Below are positions 45,500-56,018 of a DNA stretch of 64,000 nucleotides, piece after piece; positions within the stretch are counted from its first letter, which is position 1, and each line of letters opens with the position of its first letter. A model generated the notes under the pieces. The model was not told the origin of the DNA. It worked only from the letters and a program-made list of their open reading frames with translations, and did no database searches. The DNA is from Pseudoclavibacter sp. AY1H1 (GTDB lineage: Bacteria > Actinomycetota > Actinomycetes > Actinomycetales > Microbacteriaceae), in NCBI RefSeq assembly GCF_002931055.1, contig NZ_PSXX01000012.1, positions 89,058 to 153,057 on the forward strand. Direction: 5' to 3'. The translations under genes were made by a program, and so were the position numbers.

Positions 45500-46501
45500 C
45501 TAGATGCGGTCTCCGTCGCCCTGCTTGCGCAGATCGATCTGGCGCTGCGCTTCCGCCTGATCGTGCTTCGTCTTCTGGCGAGCTTCCTCTTCGAGCTCGA
45601 GCACGTCGGACTGCTGCACGAGGATCAGCTCCGTGTCGGTCACATTGCCCGCATTGGTGACGGGCTCTGGGGCGGCGCCCGCGATGACCTTCGGGTTCTG
45701 CGAGATGCGCTTCTGCACCACGGTCGCGAGCCAGGACAGCAGCACGCAGGTGGCGATGTAGACGGCGCCGATGACGATCGTGACCGGAATGTACGGGCGA
45801 CCGTAATCCGCCTGGCCGCCGATGAGCTTCGCCATGTAGAGCAGCTCGTTGTACGTGATGATCGAGCCGAGAGCGGTGTCCTTCAGGGTCACGACCAGCT
45901 GCGCGATGATGACGGGCAGCATCGCGCGGATCGCCTGCGGGAGCAGGATGATCTGCATGACGCCGCTCTTGCGGAGGCCGATGGCGTATCCGGCTTCAGC
46001 CTGACCGCTCGGGAGCGACTGCACGCCGCTTCGGATGACCTCGGAGAGCACCGAGCCGTTGTAGGCGATGAGCGCGATGACGACGGCCCAGAACGGCTCC
46101 ATCTTGATGCCGATGGCCGGCAGGCCGTAGTACATGAGCATCATGAGGATGAGGACGGGGATCGCACGGAGACCCTCGACCACGACCGTGAACGGGATGC
46201 GGACCCACGCGTGGTCCGACAGGCGGCCGATGGCGAGGACGAATCCGAGCGCCAACGCACCAACGGCTGCGACCAGGAAGGCGCTGAGCGTGGCCCAGAG
46301 CGCCTCCGCGATCTGCGTCCAGATAGCCGCGTAGCCGAAGATCTGCCACTTGTCGGCGCTCAGGTTGCCCGTTGCGCTGAGGCGGTAGACGAGGAAGGCG
46401 ACGAGGGCGACGATGACGACGACCGTCGCGATCCCGAGCAGCTTGTTGCGAGCGAGCGCGCGGGGGCCTGGGACATCGTAGAGAACAGAGGTCTGGCTCA
46501 T
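45500..46501 (-). CDS. gluD: Glutamate ABC transporter permease GluD
   Basis: A 333-residue polar amino acid permease of the HisMQ/GluD type. It has an N-terminal helix, then the permease domain with the EAA-like loop (AEAGYAIGLRKSGVMQIILLPQAIRAMLP) that contacts the ATPase. A charged C-terminal tail of ~70 residues is extra, as in corynebacterial GluD. The ATG at 46501 overlaps the gluC stop (ATGA). The longer open frame upstream is not used. Confidence 0.9.
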   Translation of the reverse strand: MSQTSVLYDVPGPRALARNKLLGIATVVVIVALVAFLVYRLSATGNLSADKWQIFGYAAIWTQIAEALWATLSAFLVAAVGALALGFVLAIGRLSDHAWVRIPFTVVVEGLRAIPVLILMMLMYYGLPAIGIKMEPFWAVVIALIAYNGSVLSEVIRSGVQSLPSGQAEAGYAIGLRKSGVMQIILLPQAIRAMLPVIIAQLVVTLKDTALGSIITYNELLYMAKLIGGQADYGRPYIPVTIVIGAVYIATCVLLSWLATVVQKRISQNPKVIAGAAPEPVTNAGNVTDTELILVQQSDVLELEEEARQKTKHDQAEAQRQIDLRKQGDGDRI

Positions 46502-47151
46502 CGGGCAACCTTCCAGTGGCGTTCGAGCGCGTTCTGCACCCACGAGAGCAGCAGCACGAGGACGATGAAGACGATGGCGACCCAGATGAGCACCTCCATC
46601 GCGTTCTCACCTCGCTCGCTCATGTTGGCGCGGATGATGCCCAGGTTGACGGCGGAGAACCCAGCAGCGACGGTGGTGTTCTTCAGCAGTGCGATGAGGA
46701 CGCTCATCATGGGCGGGACGACGGCGCGTGCTGCCTGGGGGAGCACGATGAGGGTCATGACCTGCCCGAAGGGGAGGCCGATGGCTCGCGCGGCCTCTGC
46801 CTGGCCGACAGGGACGGTGTTGATGCCGCTTCGGAGCACCTCGGCGACATACGTGGCGGTGTAGACGCCCAGCGCGAGAACGCCGAGCAGCAGATAGTCG
46901 GTGCGGCCCATGGGGAAGAGGACGGGCACCGCGAAGACGAAGATGAAGAACACGAGGGTGAGCGGGGTGTTGCGCACGAGGTTGACGTAGGCGGCGCCGA
47001 CCGCCCGCGCGATCGGGACCGGCGAGACTCGCATGGCACCCACGATGAAGCCGAGGACGAGCGCGAGGAGCGCGCCCCCGAAGAAGAGGATGAGCGTCCC
47101 CAGAAGGGCCTCACTCCACAGGTCGAGGTGGTTCGTGAAGATATCGAACAC
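46498..47151 (-). CDS. gluC: Glutamate ABC transporter permease GluC
   Basis: A 217-residue permease partner of GluD with about five helices and the coupling loop AEAARAIGLPFGQVMTLIVLPQAARAVVP. The GTG at 47151 is chosen because AAAGGAAGG lies just upstream; this gives the usual N-terminus (VFDIFTNHLDLWSEALLGTL). GluC and GluD form the membrane channel of the importer. Confidence 0.9.
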   Translation of the reverse strand: MFDIFTNHLDLWSEALLGTLILFFGGALLALVLGFIVGAMRVSPVPIARAVGAAYVNLVRNTPLTLVFFIFVFAVPVLFPMGRTDYLLLGVLALGVYTATYVAEVLRSGINTVPVGQAEAARAIGLPFGQVMTLIVLPQAARAVVPPMMSVLIALLKNTTVAAGFSAVNLGIIRANMSERGENAMEVLIWVAIVFIVLVLLLSWVQNALERHWKVAR

Positions 47152-47242
47152 GCTCGCCTTCCTTTCTGAGACAGGGCGCAAGGCGCCCTAGGTGCGAACG
47201 AGCGGCGGCGAGAGTGTGTCTCGCCGCCGCTCGCCTGTGGGA

Positions 47243-48151
47243 TTAGTAGCGGTCGACCGCTGGCTGCGTGACCGTCGTTCCGGACGATCCGAGGTTGTAG
47301 TCGAAGATCGCCTGCCACACGTCGCCGCCCTCTTCGAGGGTGGTGTTGATGTGGTCGCGGAGGGCGTCATCGCCCTTGGCGAGTCCGATGCCGTAGAGCT
47401 CCTCGCTGAAGGGCTCGCCGACGACCTTGAGGTTGTCGGGGTCCTGGGCGGCGTAGCCGATCAGGATGGCCTCGTCAGTCGTGACCGCATCGACCTGGCC
47501 GTTGATCAGCTGGTCGACGCACTGCGAGTACGTGTCGAACTCGGTGGTCGTGACCTCCGGGTAGTTGTCCTTGATGTTCTGGATCGGGGTCGAACCCGTC
47601 GCAGAGCAGACCGTGACGCCGGCGACGAGCGAGTCGACTCCGGTGATGTCGGAGTCCGCGCCGACGAGCAGGCCCTGGCCGGTCTCGAAGTACGGACCGG
47701 CGAAGTCGATCTGGTCCTTGCGCTTGTCGGTGATCGAGTACGTGCCGACGTAGTAGTCGATGTCGCCGTTGGAGATCGCCTGCTCGCGGTTGGCGGAGGC
47801 GATCGGCTTGAACTCGATGTTCTCTTCGGTGACACCGAGCGATGCGGCGATCCAGCGTGCGACGTCGACGTCGAAGCCGGTGCGCTCACCGGTGACGGCG
47901 TCGAGGTAGCCGAGGTTCGGCTGGTCTTCCTTGACACCGACGACGACCTTGTCGCCGCGTGCCTTGATGGCGTCGAACGTGGGCGATCCCTCGATCGTGA
48001 CGTCCGTCGCGACCTCGAAGACGGGTGCTTCACCGGTCGTGGTGCCTTCGCCGCCGCCTGCAGCGGGCGGAGCGCCCTCGGCGCAGCCGGTCAGTACGAG
48101 CGAGGCCAGGATGCCTGCGCCGAGAATGGCGCTGAGCTTGGTCTTTCGCAT
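47243..48151 (-). CDS. gluB: Glutamate-binding lipoprotein GluB
   Basis: A 302-residue family 3 solute-binding protein. The N-terminus is a lipoprotein signal with lipobox LTGC (Cys near 23), followed by a Gly/Thr-rich linker. The binding domain shows NLGYLDAVTGERTGFDVDVA, YYVGTYSITDKRKDQIDFAG and AVTTDEAILIGYAAQ, typical of glutamate/glutamine-binding members. AGGAGAAG precedes the ATG. A 67-bp gap separates it from gluA. Confidence 0.92.
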   Translation of the reverse strand: MRKTKLSAILGAGILASLVLTGCAEGAPPAAGGGEGTTTGEAPVFEVATDVTIEGSPTFDAIKARGDKVVVGVKEDQPNLGYLDAVTGERTGFDVDVARWIAASLGVTEENIEFKPIASANREQAISNGDIDYYVGTYSITDKRKDQIDFAGPYFETGQGLLVGADSDITGVDSLVAGVTVCSATGSTPIQNIKDNYPEVTTTEFDTYSQCVDQLINGQVDAVTTDEAILIGYAAQDPDNLKVVGEPFSEELYGIGLAKGDDALRDHINTTLEEGGDVWQAIFDYNLGSSGTTVTQPAVDRY

Positions 48152-48218
48152 TTCTTCTCCTTCTGTTGGAAGTCTGTTGCGTCTTGCGTGAGCGTCGATG
48201 CGGGGTCTGCGCCGACGA

Positions 48219-48968
48219 TCAGTGGGTGATGAGCTTGGAGAGGAAGTCCTTGGCGCGGTCGGTCTTCGGATGCGTGAAGAAGTCCTCCGGCGACTGGTCT
48301 TCCAGGATCTGGCCGTCGGCCATGAAGACGACCCGGTCGGCCGCCTTGCGGGCGAAGCCCATCTCGTGGGTCACGACGATCATCGTCATGCCCTCCTTGG
48401 CGAGATCGACCATGACGTCCAGGACCTCGTTGATCATCTCGGGGTCGAGCGCGCTCGTGGGCTCGTCGAAGAGCATGACCTTCGGCTTCATCGCGAGGGC
48501 GCGCGCGATGGCGACACGCTGCTGCTGCCCACCGGACAGCTGCGCGGGGAACTTCGCGGCCTGGTGACCGATGCCGACTCGATCGAGAAGCGCCTTTGCC
48601 TCTTTCTCTGCGTCAGCCCTCGAGAGCTTGCGGACCTTGATGGGACCGAGAGCGACGTTCTCGAGGATGGTCTTGTGGGCGAAGAGGTTGAAGGACTGGA
48701 AGACCATCCCGACGTCGGCCCGCAGCGCGGCGAGTGCCTTCCCTTCCTTGGGAAGCACCTTCCCGTCGATGCGGATCTCTCCCGAGGTGATCGTCTCGAG
48801 TCGATTGATGGTGCGGCAGAGGGTCGACTTGCCGGAACCGGACGGTCCGATGACGACGACGACCTGACCGCGCTCGACGCTGAGGTTGATGTCCTTCAGG
48901 GCGTGGAATTCACCGTAGTGCTTCTCGACGTGGTCTACGACGACGAGGTGCTCGCTCTGATTTTGCAT
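48219..48968 (-). CDS. gluA: Glutamate ABC transporter ATPase GluA
   Basis: A 249-residue ATPase driving the gluBCD importer. Walker A is GPSGSGKST, the signature [15 protein letters not shown], Walker [15 protein letters not shown] and the H-loop VVTHEMGFA. The start ATG at 48968 gives [20 protein letters not shown]; the frame extends upstream without family support. It is the first gene of the operon gluA-gluB-gluC-gluD, in the same order as in Corynebacterium. Confidence 0.93.
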   Translation of the reverse strand: MQNQSEHLVVVDHVEKHYGEFHALKDINLSVERGQVVVVIGPSGSGKSTLCRTINRLETITSGEIRIDGKVLPKEGKALAALRADVGMVFQSFNLFAHKTILENVALGPIKVRKLSRADAEKEAKALLDRVGIGHQAAKFPAQLSGGQQQRVAIARALAMKPKVMLFDEPTSALDPEMINEVLDVMVDLAKEGMTMIVVTHEMGFARKAADRVVFMADGQILEDQSPEDFFTHPKTDRAKDFLSKLITH

Positions 48969-49228
48969 GGTGCGATTCCACCACAGCGTCAGACTCCGTC
49001 GTCGCCTATTTCTCGCTTTCGAAACGAGATGGTTACCTGATCGGTGCTTCCCTGCCAGGATTTCGGTGCTCATGGATACACCGCGAGCCTGGAAGATCGC
49101 CGGATTCTCGCGGATCTCTGGCGTCGCGCGAGAGGAACGCAGATTCCCGCCGAGTCGTCGAGGCGGCCTCTCTCACGGGGTGAGAAAGCGTGTTTCCACA
49201 TGCTGGAGCCGTTGCGCACGCGGTTCGC

Positions 49229-49234
49229 TAAACT
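49229..49234 (+). promoter_or_regulatory. -10 element of pheS
   Basis: TAAACT ends 8 nt before the pheS GTG, placing the likely transcription start at or within about 2 nt of the start codon. No Shine-Dalgarno is visible. The rest of the 274-bp divergent region (48969-49242) has no gene or T-box-like element that I can identify. Confidence 0.5.
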
Positions 49235-49242
49235 CGACACTT

Positions 49243-50289
49243 GTGTCTGACGCCTCATCGAACCCCATCACGCAGGAAGCCGTCGGCTCCGCGGTCGAAG
49301 CGGCGCTCGCCGCCATCGACGCGGCGCCCGACCTGACAGCACTCAAGCGCGTGCGCGCCGAGCATCTGGCGGAGGGCTCTGCGATCGCATCGCTGAACGC
49401 CGCCATGCGGGCCGTGCCGAAGGAGAGCAAGAAGGAAGCGGGCCAGCTCATCGGGCAGGCCCGCACCCGCGTCAACGCCGCCTTCGCCGAGCGCGAGAGC
49501 GAGCTGGCAGCGGCGGAGGCCTCCGAGCGTCTCGCTGCAGAAGCCGTCGACGTCACCGTCGCACGGCCGGCACGCGCGACCGGAGCGAGGCATCCGCTCA
49601 CCGTGCTGCAGGACCGCGTGAGCGACATCTTCGTCGGCATGGGGTGGGAGATCGCGGAAGGCCCGGAGCTCGAGAGCGAATGGTTCAACTTCGACTCGCT
49701 CAACTTCGACGCGGACCATCCCGCCCGCGCCATGCAGGACACGTTCTTCGTCGAGCCGGCAGACCGCCACCTCGTCCTGCGCACGCACACGTCTCCCGTG
49801 CAGATGCGCTCGCTCGTCGAGCGCGGCGTCCCCCTCTACGTGCTGGCCCCTGGCCGCACGTACCGCACCGACGAGCTGGACGCGACGCACACGCCCGTCT
49901 TCACGCAGTTCGAGGGCATCGCGATCGACAAGGGGCTCACGATGGCGCACCTCCGCGGCACGCTGGAGCACTTCGCGACCTCGATGTTCGGCGACGAGGC
50001 TCGCATCCGCCTGCGCAACAACTACTTCCCCTTCACGGAGCCGAGTGCCGAGATGGACATCTGGCATCCCGGCGCTAAGGGCGGCCCGCGGTGGATCGAG
50101 TGGGGCGGCTGCGGCATGGTGCACCCCAACGTGCTGCTCGCCGCCGGCGTCGACCCTGAGGAGTATCAGGGCTTCGCCTTCGGCATGGGCGTCGAGCGCA
50201 CCCTCATGTTCCGCAACGCGCTGACCGACATGCGCGACATGGTCGAGGGCGACGTCCGCTTCAGCACCCAGTTCGGAATGGTGATCTAG
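49243..50289 (+). CDS. pheS: Phenylalanyl-tRNA synthetase alpha subunit
   Basis: A 348-residue class II synthetase subunit. The N-terminal coiled coil (about 1-100, rich in Ala/Glu) binds tRNA. The catalytic domain has motif 2 (THTSPVQMRSL ... PGRTYRTDELDATHTPVFTQFEG) and motif 3 (GFAFGMGVERTLM). The start GTG at 49243 gives MSDASSNPITQEAVG. It forms an alpha2-beta2 enzyme with the pheT product, encoded 43 nt downstream. Confidence 0.96.
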   Translation: MSDASSNPITQEAVGSAVEAALAAIDAAPDLTALKRVRAEHLAEGSAIASLNAAMRAVPKESKKEAGQLIGQARTRVNAAFAERESELAAAEASERLAAEAVDVTVARPARATGARHPLTVLQDRVSDIFVGMGWEIAEGPELESEWFNFDSLNFDADHPARAMQDTFFVEPADRHLVLRTHTSPVQMRSLVERGVPLYVLAPGRTYRTDELDATHTPVFTQFEGIAIDKGLTMAHLRGTLEHFATSMFGDEARIRLRNNYFPFTEPSAEMDIWHPGAKGGPRWIEWGGCGMVHPNVLLAAGVDPEEYQGFAFGMGVERTLMFRNALTDMRDMVEGDVRFSTQFGMVI

Positions 50290-50332
50290 CCGTGCGTGCT
50301 CCCTCTGCTCCTCTCAACGAAAGTCACATCTG

Positions 50333-52900
50333 ATGCGCGCTCCACTCTCTTGGCTCCGTGAGTACGCGGAGATCCCGGCCTCGGCCTCTCCCGCGTCGGT
50401 GCTCGACGCCTTCGTGCGCGTCGGGCTCGAAGACGAAGCCGTGCACGGCACCCAGCTGCAGGGTCCGATCGTGGTCGGCGAGGTGCTCTCGGCCGAGCCG
50501 GAGCCGCAGTCGAACGGCAAGACCATCAACTGGTGCCAGGTGCGCGTCGCGCCAGAAGGACAGCTCGCCGCAGACGGCGGCGCGGACGTGCGTGGCATCG
50601 TCTGCGGCGCACACAACTTCGGTGTCGGCGACTCGGTCGTCGTCACGCTCCCGGGAGCGGTCCTTCCCGGAGACTTCGCGATCGCGGCGCGGAAGACCTA
50701 CGGTCACGTCTCCGACGGCATGATTGCCTCCCAGTCTGAACTCGGGATGGGCGATGACCATGACGGCATCATCGTGCTCTCGCGGCTCGGCGTGAGCGCG
50801 GCCCCCGGCACCGACGCCATCGAGCTGCTCGGCCTCACCGAGCAGGCGGTCGAGGTCAATGTCACCCCCGATCGCGGATACGCGATGTCCATCCGCGGGC
50901 TCGTCCGCGAGTACTCGAACGCGACGGGCGTGGCCTTCACCGACCCCGCGCTCCGGCCCCAGCTCGAGGCTCTCCTCGGCGAGGGCATCGCCGCGGATGC
51001 TCAGCACGTCCGCGTCAAGGTCACGATCGACGACGACGCGTCCGTGCGGGACCAGCCCATGGCACCGGTCTTCATCGGCCTCGTGGTCGAGGGCATCGAC
51101 GCGACGGCGGCGACCCCGACGTGGATGTCCCAGCGGCTCCGGCTCGCGGGCATCCGCCCGCTCGGCATCGCGATCGACATCACGAACTACGTCATGCTCG
51201 AGCTCGGTCAGCCGATCCACGGCTACGACCTCGACAAGCTGCGCGGCGCCATCCACGTGCGCCGTGCGCGCGAGGGCGAGCAGCTCACGACCCTCGACGG
51301 CAAGGAGCGCACGCTCAGCGCCGAGGACATCCTCATCACCGACGACCGCGGCCCGATCGGGCTCGCTGGTGTCATGGGGGGAGCGGAGACCGAGCTCAGC
51401 AGCGAGACGAAGAACGTCTACATCGAGGCGGCGTCGTTCTCGCCCATCTCGATCGCGCGCACCGCGCGCCGCCACAAGCTGCCGAGCGAGGCCTCGCGTC
51501 GCTTCGAGCGCCGTGTCGACCCTCGCGTCGCTCAGCCGGCAGCCGCTCGTGTCGCGGAGCTGCTCATCGAGCATGCAGGCGGTCGCGTGGTGCGTGCCGG
51601 CAGCGTGCACGAGCAGATCCCGGCCCCGGAGTCGCTGACGCTGCCCGTCGATGCCGCCTCGAAGATCATGGGCGTCGACTACACGCTCGACGAGACGATC
51701 GGCGCGCTGCGTGCCGTCGGCTGCGAGGTCTGGGAGGAGGCCGACGGGCTCCTCGGCGTGACGGTGCCGAGCTGGCGCGGGGATCTCACCGAGCCGGTCA
51801 CCCTCGTCGAGGAGATCGGGCGCCTGTGCGACTTCGAGCGCATCCCGTCGCGGCTTCCCGTCGCGCCTCCGGGTCGGGGGCTCACCCGCGAGCAGCGCCT
51901 TCGCCGCGCGGCTGCCGACGTGCTGGCCGCGTCCGGGGCTGTCGAGGTGCAGAGCTACCCGTTCGTCGCGGAGACGGACACGGTCACGTTCGGTCGGGCG
52001 GATGCGGGCGAGGTGGCTGCTGTGAAGCTCGCCAACCCACTGGACCCGCGCGCCGCGTGGCTCCGCACGAGTCTGCTGCCCGGTCTGCTCACGATCGCGC
52101 ACCGCAACGTCTCGCGTGGTCTCACCGACCTCGCGATCTTCGAGACGGGAACGGTCTTCAAGCCAGAGTCCGGCGTGGTCTACGGCGTGGACGAGGTTCC
52201 CGCGGTCGCAGTGCGGCCGACGGCTGAGCGCATCGCGGAGCTGGAGGCTGGGCTCCCGCCGCAGCCGCGGCACGCCGCCGGCATCGTGCTCGGTCACCGC
52301 GAGCCGAAGCGCCCGGGGCACGCGCCGACTGCGGCGTCGTGGGAGGACGCGCTCGAGCTCGTCGCCCAGCTCGGCTTGGCGACCGGTGCGGAGATCCAGG
52401 TGCGACAGGGTGCGCACAGGGCCTTCCACCCTGGCCGATGCGCTGAACTGTACCTGAGCCACGGGGCTGCCGAGGTGGTTGTCGGCTACGCCGGCGAGGT
52501 GCACCCGGACATCGCCGAGGCCGCCGACCTGCCTCGCGTGGTCGCTGCGTTCGAGGTCGACCTCGACGCGGTCATCGAGCTCGCTCGCAGAGAGGTGCTT
52601 CCAGCGCCCATCTCGACCTTCCCCGCAGCTACGCAGGATCTGAGCCTCGTCGTGGCCGAGGCGGTCCCGGCCGCTGAGGTCTCTGCCGCCGTCACCGAGG
52701 GTGCTGGTGCGCTGCTCGAGCAGCTGACGATCGTCGACGACTACCGGGGGACCGGGCTCGAGGACGGGCAGAAGAGCCTGACGTTCGCGCTCCGGTTCCG
52801 GGCGACGGACCGCACGCTGACGGCCTCCGAGGCGAGCGAGGCCAAGGAAGCCGGCGCGGCGTTGGCGTCCGAGCGCTTCGGCGCCACCATGCGCGCCTGA
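50333..52900 (+). CDS. pheT: Phenylalanyl-tRNA synthetase beta subunit
   Basis: An 855-residue beta subunit with the N-terminal tRNA-binding (EMAP-like) domain (IVVGEVLSAEPEPQ ... RGIVCGAHNFGVGD), the B3/B4 editing domain, the B5 domain, the catalytic-like core (EEIGRLCDFERIPSRLP) and a C-terminal FDX-ACB domain (PISTFPAATQDLSLVV). Length is normal for bacterial PheT. A bidirectional hairpin follows. Confidence 0.97.
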   Translation: MRAPLSWLREYAEIPASASPASVLDAFVRVGLEDEAVHGTQLQGPIVVGEVLSAEPEPQSNGKTINWCQVRVAPEGQLAADGGADVRGIVCGAHNFGVGDSVVVTLPGAVLPGDFAIAARKTYGHVSDGMIASQSELGMGDDHDGIIVLSRLGVSAAPGTDAIELLGLTEQAVEVNVTPDRGYAMSIRGLVREYSNATGVAFTDPALRPQLEALLGEGIAADAQHVRVKVTIDDDASVRDQPMAPVFIGLVVEGIDATAATPTWMSQRLRLAGIRPLGIAIDITNYVMLELGQPIHGYDLDKLRGAIHVRRAREGEQLTTLDGKERTLSAEDILITDDRGPIGLAGVMGGAETELSSETKNVYIEAASFSPISIARTARRHKLPSEASRRFERRVDPRVAQPAAARVAELLIEHAGGRVVRAGSVHEQIPAPESLTLPVDAASKIMGVDYTLDETIGALRAVGCEVWEEADGLLGVTVPSWRGDLTEPVTLVEEIGRLCDFERIPSRLPVAPPGRGLTREQRLRRAAADVLAASGAVEVQSYPFVAETDTVTFGRADAGEVAAVKLANPLDPRAAWLRTSLLPGLLTIAHRNVSRGLTDLAIFETGTVFKPESGVVYGVDEVPAVAVRPTAERIAELEAGLPPQPRHAAGIVLGHREPKRPGHAPTAASWEDALELVAQLGLATGAEIQVRQGAHRAFHPGRCAELYLSHGAAEVVVGYAGEVHPDIAEAADLPRVVAAFEVDLDAVIELARREVLPAPISTFPAATQDLSLVVAEAVPAAEVSAAVTEGAGALLEQLTIVDDYRGTGLEDGQKSLTFALRFRATDRTLTASEASEAKEAGAALASERFGATMRA

Positions 52901-52914
52901 GCTCACCCTGACGC

Positions 52915-52947
52915 GAATCGCCCGGCCCCAATGGGGCCGGGCGATTC
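52915..52947. terminator. Bidirectional terminator between pheT and sufU
   Basis: A perfect 15-bp stem (52915-52929 with 52933-52947) and an AAT loop lie between the convergent pheT and sufU genes, 14 nt after pheT. Confidence 0.82.
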
Positions 52948-52999
52948 TGTGTCCTGCGGCTCGGCTGCACCGCGGCTGCGGCCCGATCCCCGACCGGGG

Positions 53000-53455
53000 T
53001 CAGTCCTCGCGGGAGACCGAAGCCTCCTTGAGGCTCGCCTCGAGGGCGACCCACGCGAGCATGGCGCACTTGACCCGCATCACGAACTTGGAGACGCCCT
53101 GGAAGGCGACGGCGTCCTCGAGCAGATCCTCGTCCGGCTCGGAGCCGTCGCGAGTTCGGAGCATCAGACGGAATGCGGCGATGAGCTCGTCGATCTGCGC
53201 CGTCGACTTGCCGACGGCGAGCTCGCTGAGCACGGACGCGGAGGCCATCGAGATGCTGCAGCCATCGCCCTGCCACGCGAGCTCGGAGAGCCCTGTTCCA
53301 TCAGCATCCAGCTTGACCCGGACCGTGATCTCGTCGCCGCAGCTCGGGTTGCGCTCGAAGTGCTCGGCGTCGGCGTCTAGCAGCGGACCATCGCCCGTTC
53401 GCTTCTTGGAATGCTCGAGGATGAGCTGCTGGTAGAGGCCGTCGAGGGCGCTCAT
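53000..53455 (-). CDS. sufU: SufU sulfur-relay/scaffold protein
   Basis: A 151-residue SufU, which takes persulfide sulfur from SufS for Fe-S cluster assembly in Gram-positives. The zinc ligands are in place: NPSCGDE (Cys, Asp), GDGCSISMAS and VKCAMLAW. The start ATG overlaps the sufS stop (ATGA), so the pair is translationally coupled. The remaining suf genes (sufB, C, D, R) are not in the window. Confidence 0.95.
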   Translation of the reverse strand: MSALDGLYQQLILEHSKKRTGDGPLLDADAEHFERNPSCGDEITVRVKLDADGTGLSELAWQGDGCSISMASASVLSELAVGKSTAQIDELIAAFRLMLRTRDGSEPDEDLLEDAVAFQGVSKFVMRVKCAMLAWVALEASLKEASVSRED

Positions 53456-54792
53456 GCGTCGACCCCGAACCAGGCGCGGACCTGGCCGACCGCGAAGAGC
53501 AGTCGGTCGACGTCCTCTCGCGTCGTGTACAGGTAGCTGCTCGCGCGGGTCGACGCGGTGAGCCCGAGTCGGCGGTGCAGCGGCTGCGCGCAGTGGTGCC
53601 CGCCGCGGACCGCGATGCCCTTAGAGTCGAGGAACTGGGTCACGTCGTGCGAATGGACCCCCTCCACCTCGAAGCTCACGAGCCCGGCGCGCGGGGTGCC
53701 CACCTCGTCCCCGATCGTGCGGATCCCGGGGATGCCTGCGAGGCCCGCGAGGAGGAGCTGGCCCATCTCGGCCTCATGGGCGGCCACCGCCTCCATGCCG
53801 ACCCCTTCGAGGTAGCGGACGGCTTCGGCGAGGGCGACGACCTGCGAGACGGGTTGCGTGCCGGCTTCGAAGCGCGTCGGAGGAGCCATGAAGTCGCTGG
53901 CCTCCATCGTGACGGTGGTGATCATCGATCCGCCCGTGCGCGCAGGCGGCAGGGCATCCAGCATCTCGGCGCGGCCGTACAGCACTCCGACGCCGTTGGG
54001 GCCGAGCATCTTGTGGCCAGAGAACGCCGCGAAGTCGACGCCGAGCGCCGGGAAGCTGACCGGCAGGTGCGGCACCGACTGGCAGGCGTCGAGGACCACG
54101 ATGGCGCCGGCCTCGTGCGCGAGCTCGGTGAGGCGCTTCGCGTCGGCGATGAGCCCGGTCACATTGGAGACGTGCGCGAAGGCGAAGACCTTGGTTCGCT
54201 TCGAGATGAGAGCTGCGGCATCGTCGACGCTCCACGTGCCCCGGTCGTTCACCGGGACGTAGACGAGCGTCGCTCCCGTGTCCAGGGCGAGCTGCTGCCA
54301 CGGCACGAGGTTGGCGTGGTGCTCTGCCGCCGTGATGAGGATCTCGTCGCCCTCGCCGATCGCGAGCCGCTCTGCTCGGGGGCCGCCTCTGCCCGCGCTG
54401 GCGATGCGGATGCCACCCGTCACGAGGTTGATCGCGTCGGTGGCGTTGAGGGTCCAGGAGATCTGCTCGGGTGCCGCGCCGACGAAGCCCGCGACGGTCT
54501 CACGGGCGTCCTCGAACGCGACGGTCGAGAGCGCGGCGAGCGTGTGCGCTCCACGGTGCACGGCGGCGTTCTCGGTCTCGAGGAAGCGGCGCTCAGCGTC
54601 GAGGACCTGAGTCGGCCGCTGCGAGGTCGCACCGGAGTCGAGGTAGACGAGGGGGGTGCCGTTCACCTCTTGATCCAGGATCGGGAAATCCTGTCGGAGC
54701 TCGAGCACCCTGGCGTCGCTCAGGGCGTGGACGCCCTCGGGTGCTGCGCTGCTCTGGAGTGATGAAGCTGCGTCTTCGGTGTTCAGTGTCAC
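53452..54792 (-). CDS. sufS: Cysteine desulfurase SufS
   Basis: A 446-residue PLP-dependent group II cysteine desulfurase. Conserved blocks are [37 protein letters not shown], the PLP lysine in [17 protein letters not shown] and the active-site cysteine in [15 protein letters not shown]. The start GTG at 54792 has GAGAGGA upstream; the frame is open a little further. A ~35-residue N-terminal extension precedes the domain. It supplies sulfur to SufU, encoded next. Confidence 0.95.
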   Translation of the reverse strand: MTLNTEDAASSLQSSAAPEGVHALSDARVLELRQDFPILDQEVNGTPLVYLDSGATSQRPTQVLDAERRFLETENAAVHRGAHTLAALSTVAFEDARETVAGFVGAAPEQISWTLNATDAINLVTGGIRIASAGRGGPRAERLAIGEGDEILITAAEHHANLVPWQQLALDTGATLVYVPVNDRGTWSVDDAAALISKRTKVFAFAHVSNVTGLIADAKRLTELAHEAGAIVVLDACQSVPHLPVSFPALGVDFAAFSGHKMLGPNGVGVLYGRAEMLDALPPARTGGSMITTVTMEASDFMAPPTRFEAGTQPVSQVVALAEAVRYLEGVGMEAVAAHEAEMGQLLLAGLAGIPGIRTIGDEVGTPRAGLVSFEVEGVHSHDVTQFLDSKGIAVRGGHHCAQPLHRRLGLTASTRASSYLYTTREDVDRLLFAVGQVRAWFGVDA

Positions 54793-54968
54793 ATCGTCCT
54801 CTCGTTGGCCTCGCACCGCAGACGCTCGAGTGTCGACGGTCTCAGCCTGTCAAGCCTACGAGTGCAACGAGCTCGCTGCCCGCCGCATTCCCGTCTGCGT
54901 CGCTCGAGGGCTGGTCTGCCCGCGCCGGCCGGACTCGCGCGAGGGTGGCACGGCCTAGGATGAACGGC

Positions 54969-56018
54969 ATGGCTTTCTCCGTTGCAGTAGCTGGGGCGAG
55001 CGGGTACGCGGGTGGGGAACTCCTGCGCATTCTCGCCTCGCACCCCGAACTCGAGGTCCGCACCGTCACCGCGCACGCGAATGCGGGTGAGCGGCTGCTG
55101 CGCGTGCACCCTCACCTTGCGAGCTACGCGGACCTGGTCCTCGAGCCAACGACCGCCGACGTGCTGTCCGGCCACGACGTCGTGTTCCTGGCGCTGCCGC
55201 ACGGCGCGTCCGGCGCGATCTCCGCCGAACTCGGCGACGACACGCTGGTCATCGACTGCGGCGCCGACCACCGTCTGGAGCGCGAGGAAGACTGGGCCGA
55301 GTACTACGGTGGCGACTTCTTCGGCACCTGGGCGTACGGGCTCCCGGAGCTCGAGCTCGCTGGAGCGCCCGACAAGCAGCGCTCGAACCTCCGAGGCGCT
55401 TCGCGGGTCGCTGTTCCCGGCTGCAATGTCACGGCGATCACGCTCGCACTCGCACCCGCCATGCACCGCGGGCTCGTGCATCCCCTCGACCTCACGGCGG
55501 TTCTCGCCGTCGGCCCGTCCGGTGCCGGCAAGAAGGCGGCCGTCTCGCTGCTCGGCTCCGAGCTCATCGGCTCGGCGAACCCCTACGCAGTGACCGGGGA
55601 GCACCGGCACAACCCCGAGGTGCGTCAGAACCTCCGCCGCGCAGCCGGCGCCGAGGTCAGCCTCGCGTTCACGCCCGTGCTGGTGCCGATGGCGCGCGGC
55701 ATCCTGGCGACCACGACGGCGCGCCTCGAAGCGGGCGTCGACGCGGCGCAGCTCCGCGCCGCCTACGAGGAGTCCTACGGGGCTGAGCGGTTCGTGCAGC
55801 TCCTGCCCGACGGCGAATGGCCGCGCACGGGCGACGTGACCGGCTCCAACCGGGCCTCGATCGGCATCGGCATCGACGAGCGCGCAGGCCGCTTCGTGGC
55901 GGTCGCGGCGATCGACAACCTCGGCAAGGGCACCGCGGGCGCCGCGGTGCAGTCAGCGAACATCGCCCTGGGTCTCGAAGAGGCCCTCGGTCTTCCCTTG
56001 GACGGAGTGGCACCGTGA
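54969..56018 (+). CDS. argC: N-acetyl-gamma-glutamyl-phosphate reductase
   Basis: A 349-residue NADPH-dependent reductase, third step of arginine synthesis. It has the Rossmann motif [14 protein letters not shown], the catalytic Cys in [22 protein letters not shown] and [12 protein letters not shown] at 54969 is preferred: TAGGAT at 54956-54961 ends 7 nt before it (leaderless); an ATG at 54960 overlaps that -10. The stop overlaps argJ (GTGA). Confidence 0.96.
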   Translation: MAFSVAVAGASGYAGGELLRILASHPELEVRTVTAHANAGERLLRVHPHLASYADLVLEPTTADVLSGHDVVFLALPHGASGAISAELGDDTLVIDCGADHRLEREEDWAEYYGGDFFGTWAYGLPELELAGAPDKQRSNLRGASRVAVPGCNVTAITLALAPAMHRGLVHPLDLTAVLAVGPSGAGKKAAVSLLGSELIGSANPYAVTGEHRHNPEVRQNLRRAAGAEVSLAFTPVLVPMARGILATTTARLEAGVDAAQLRAAYEESYGAERFVQLLPDGEWPRTGDVTGSNRASIGIGIDERAGRFVAVAAIDNLGKGTAGAAVQSANIALGLEEALGLPLDGVAP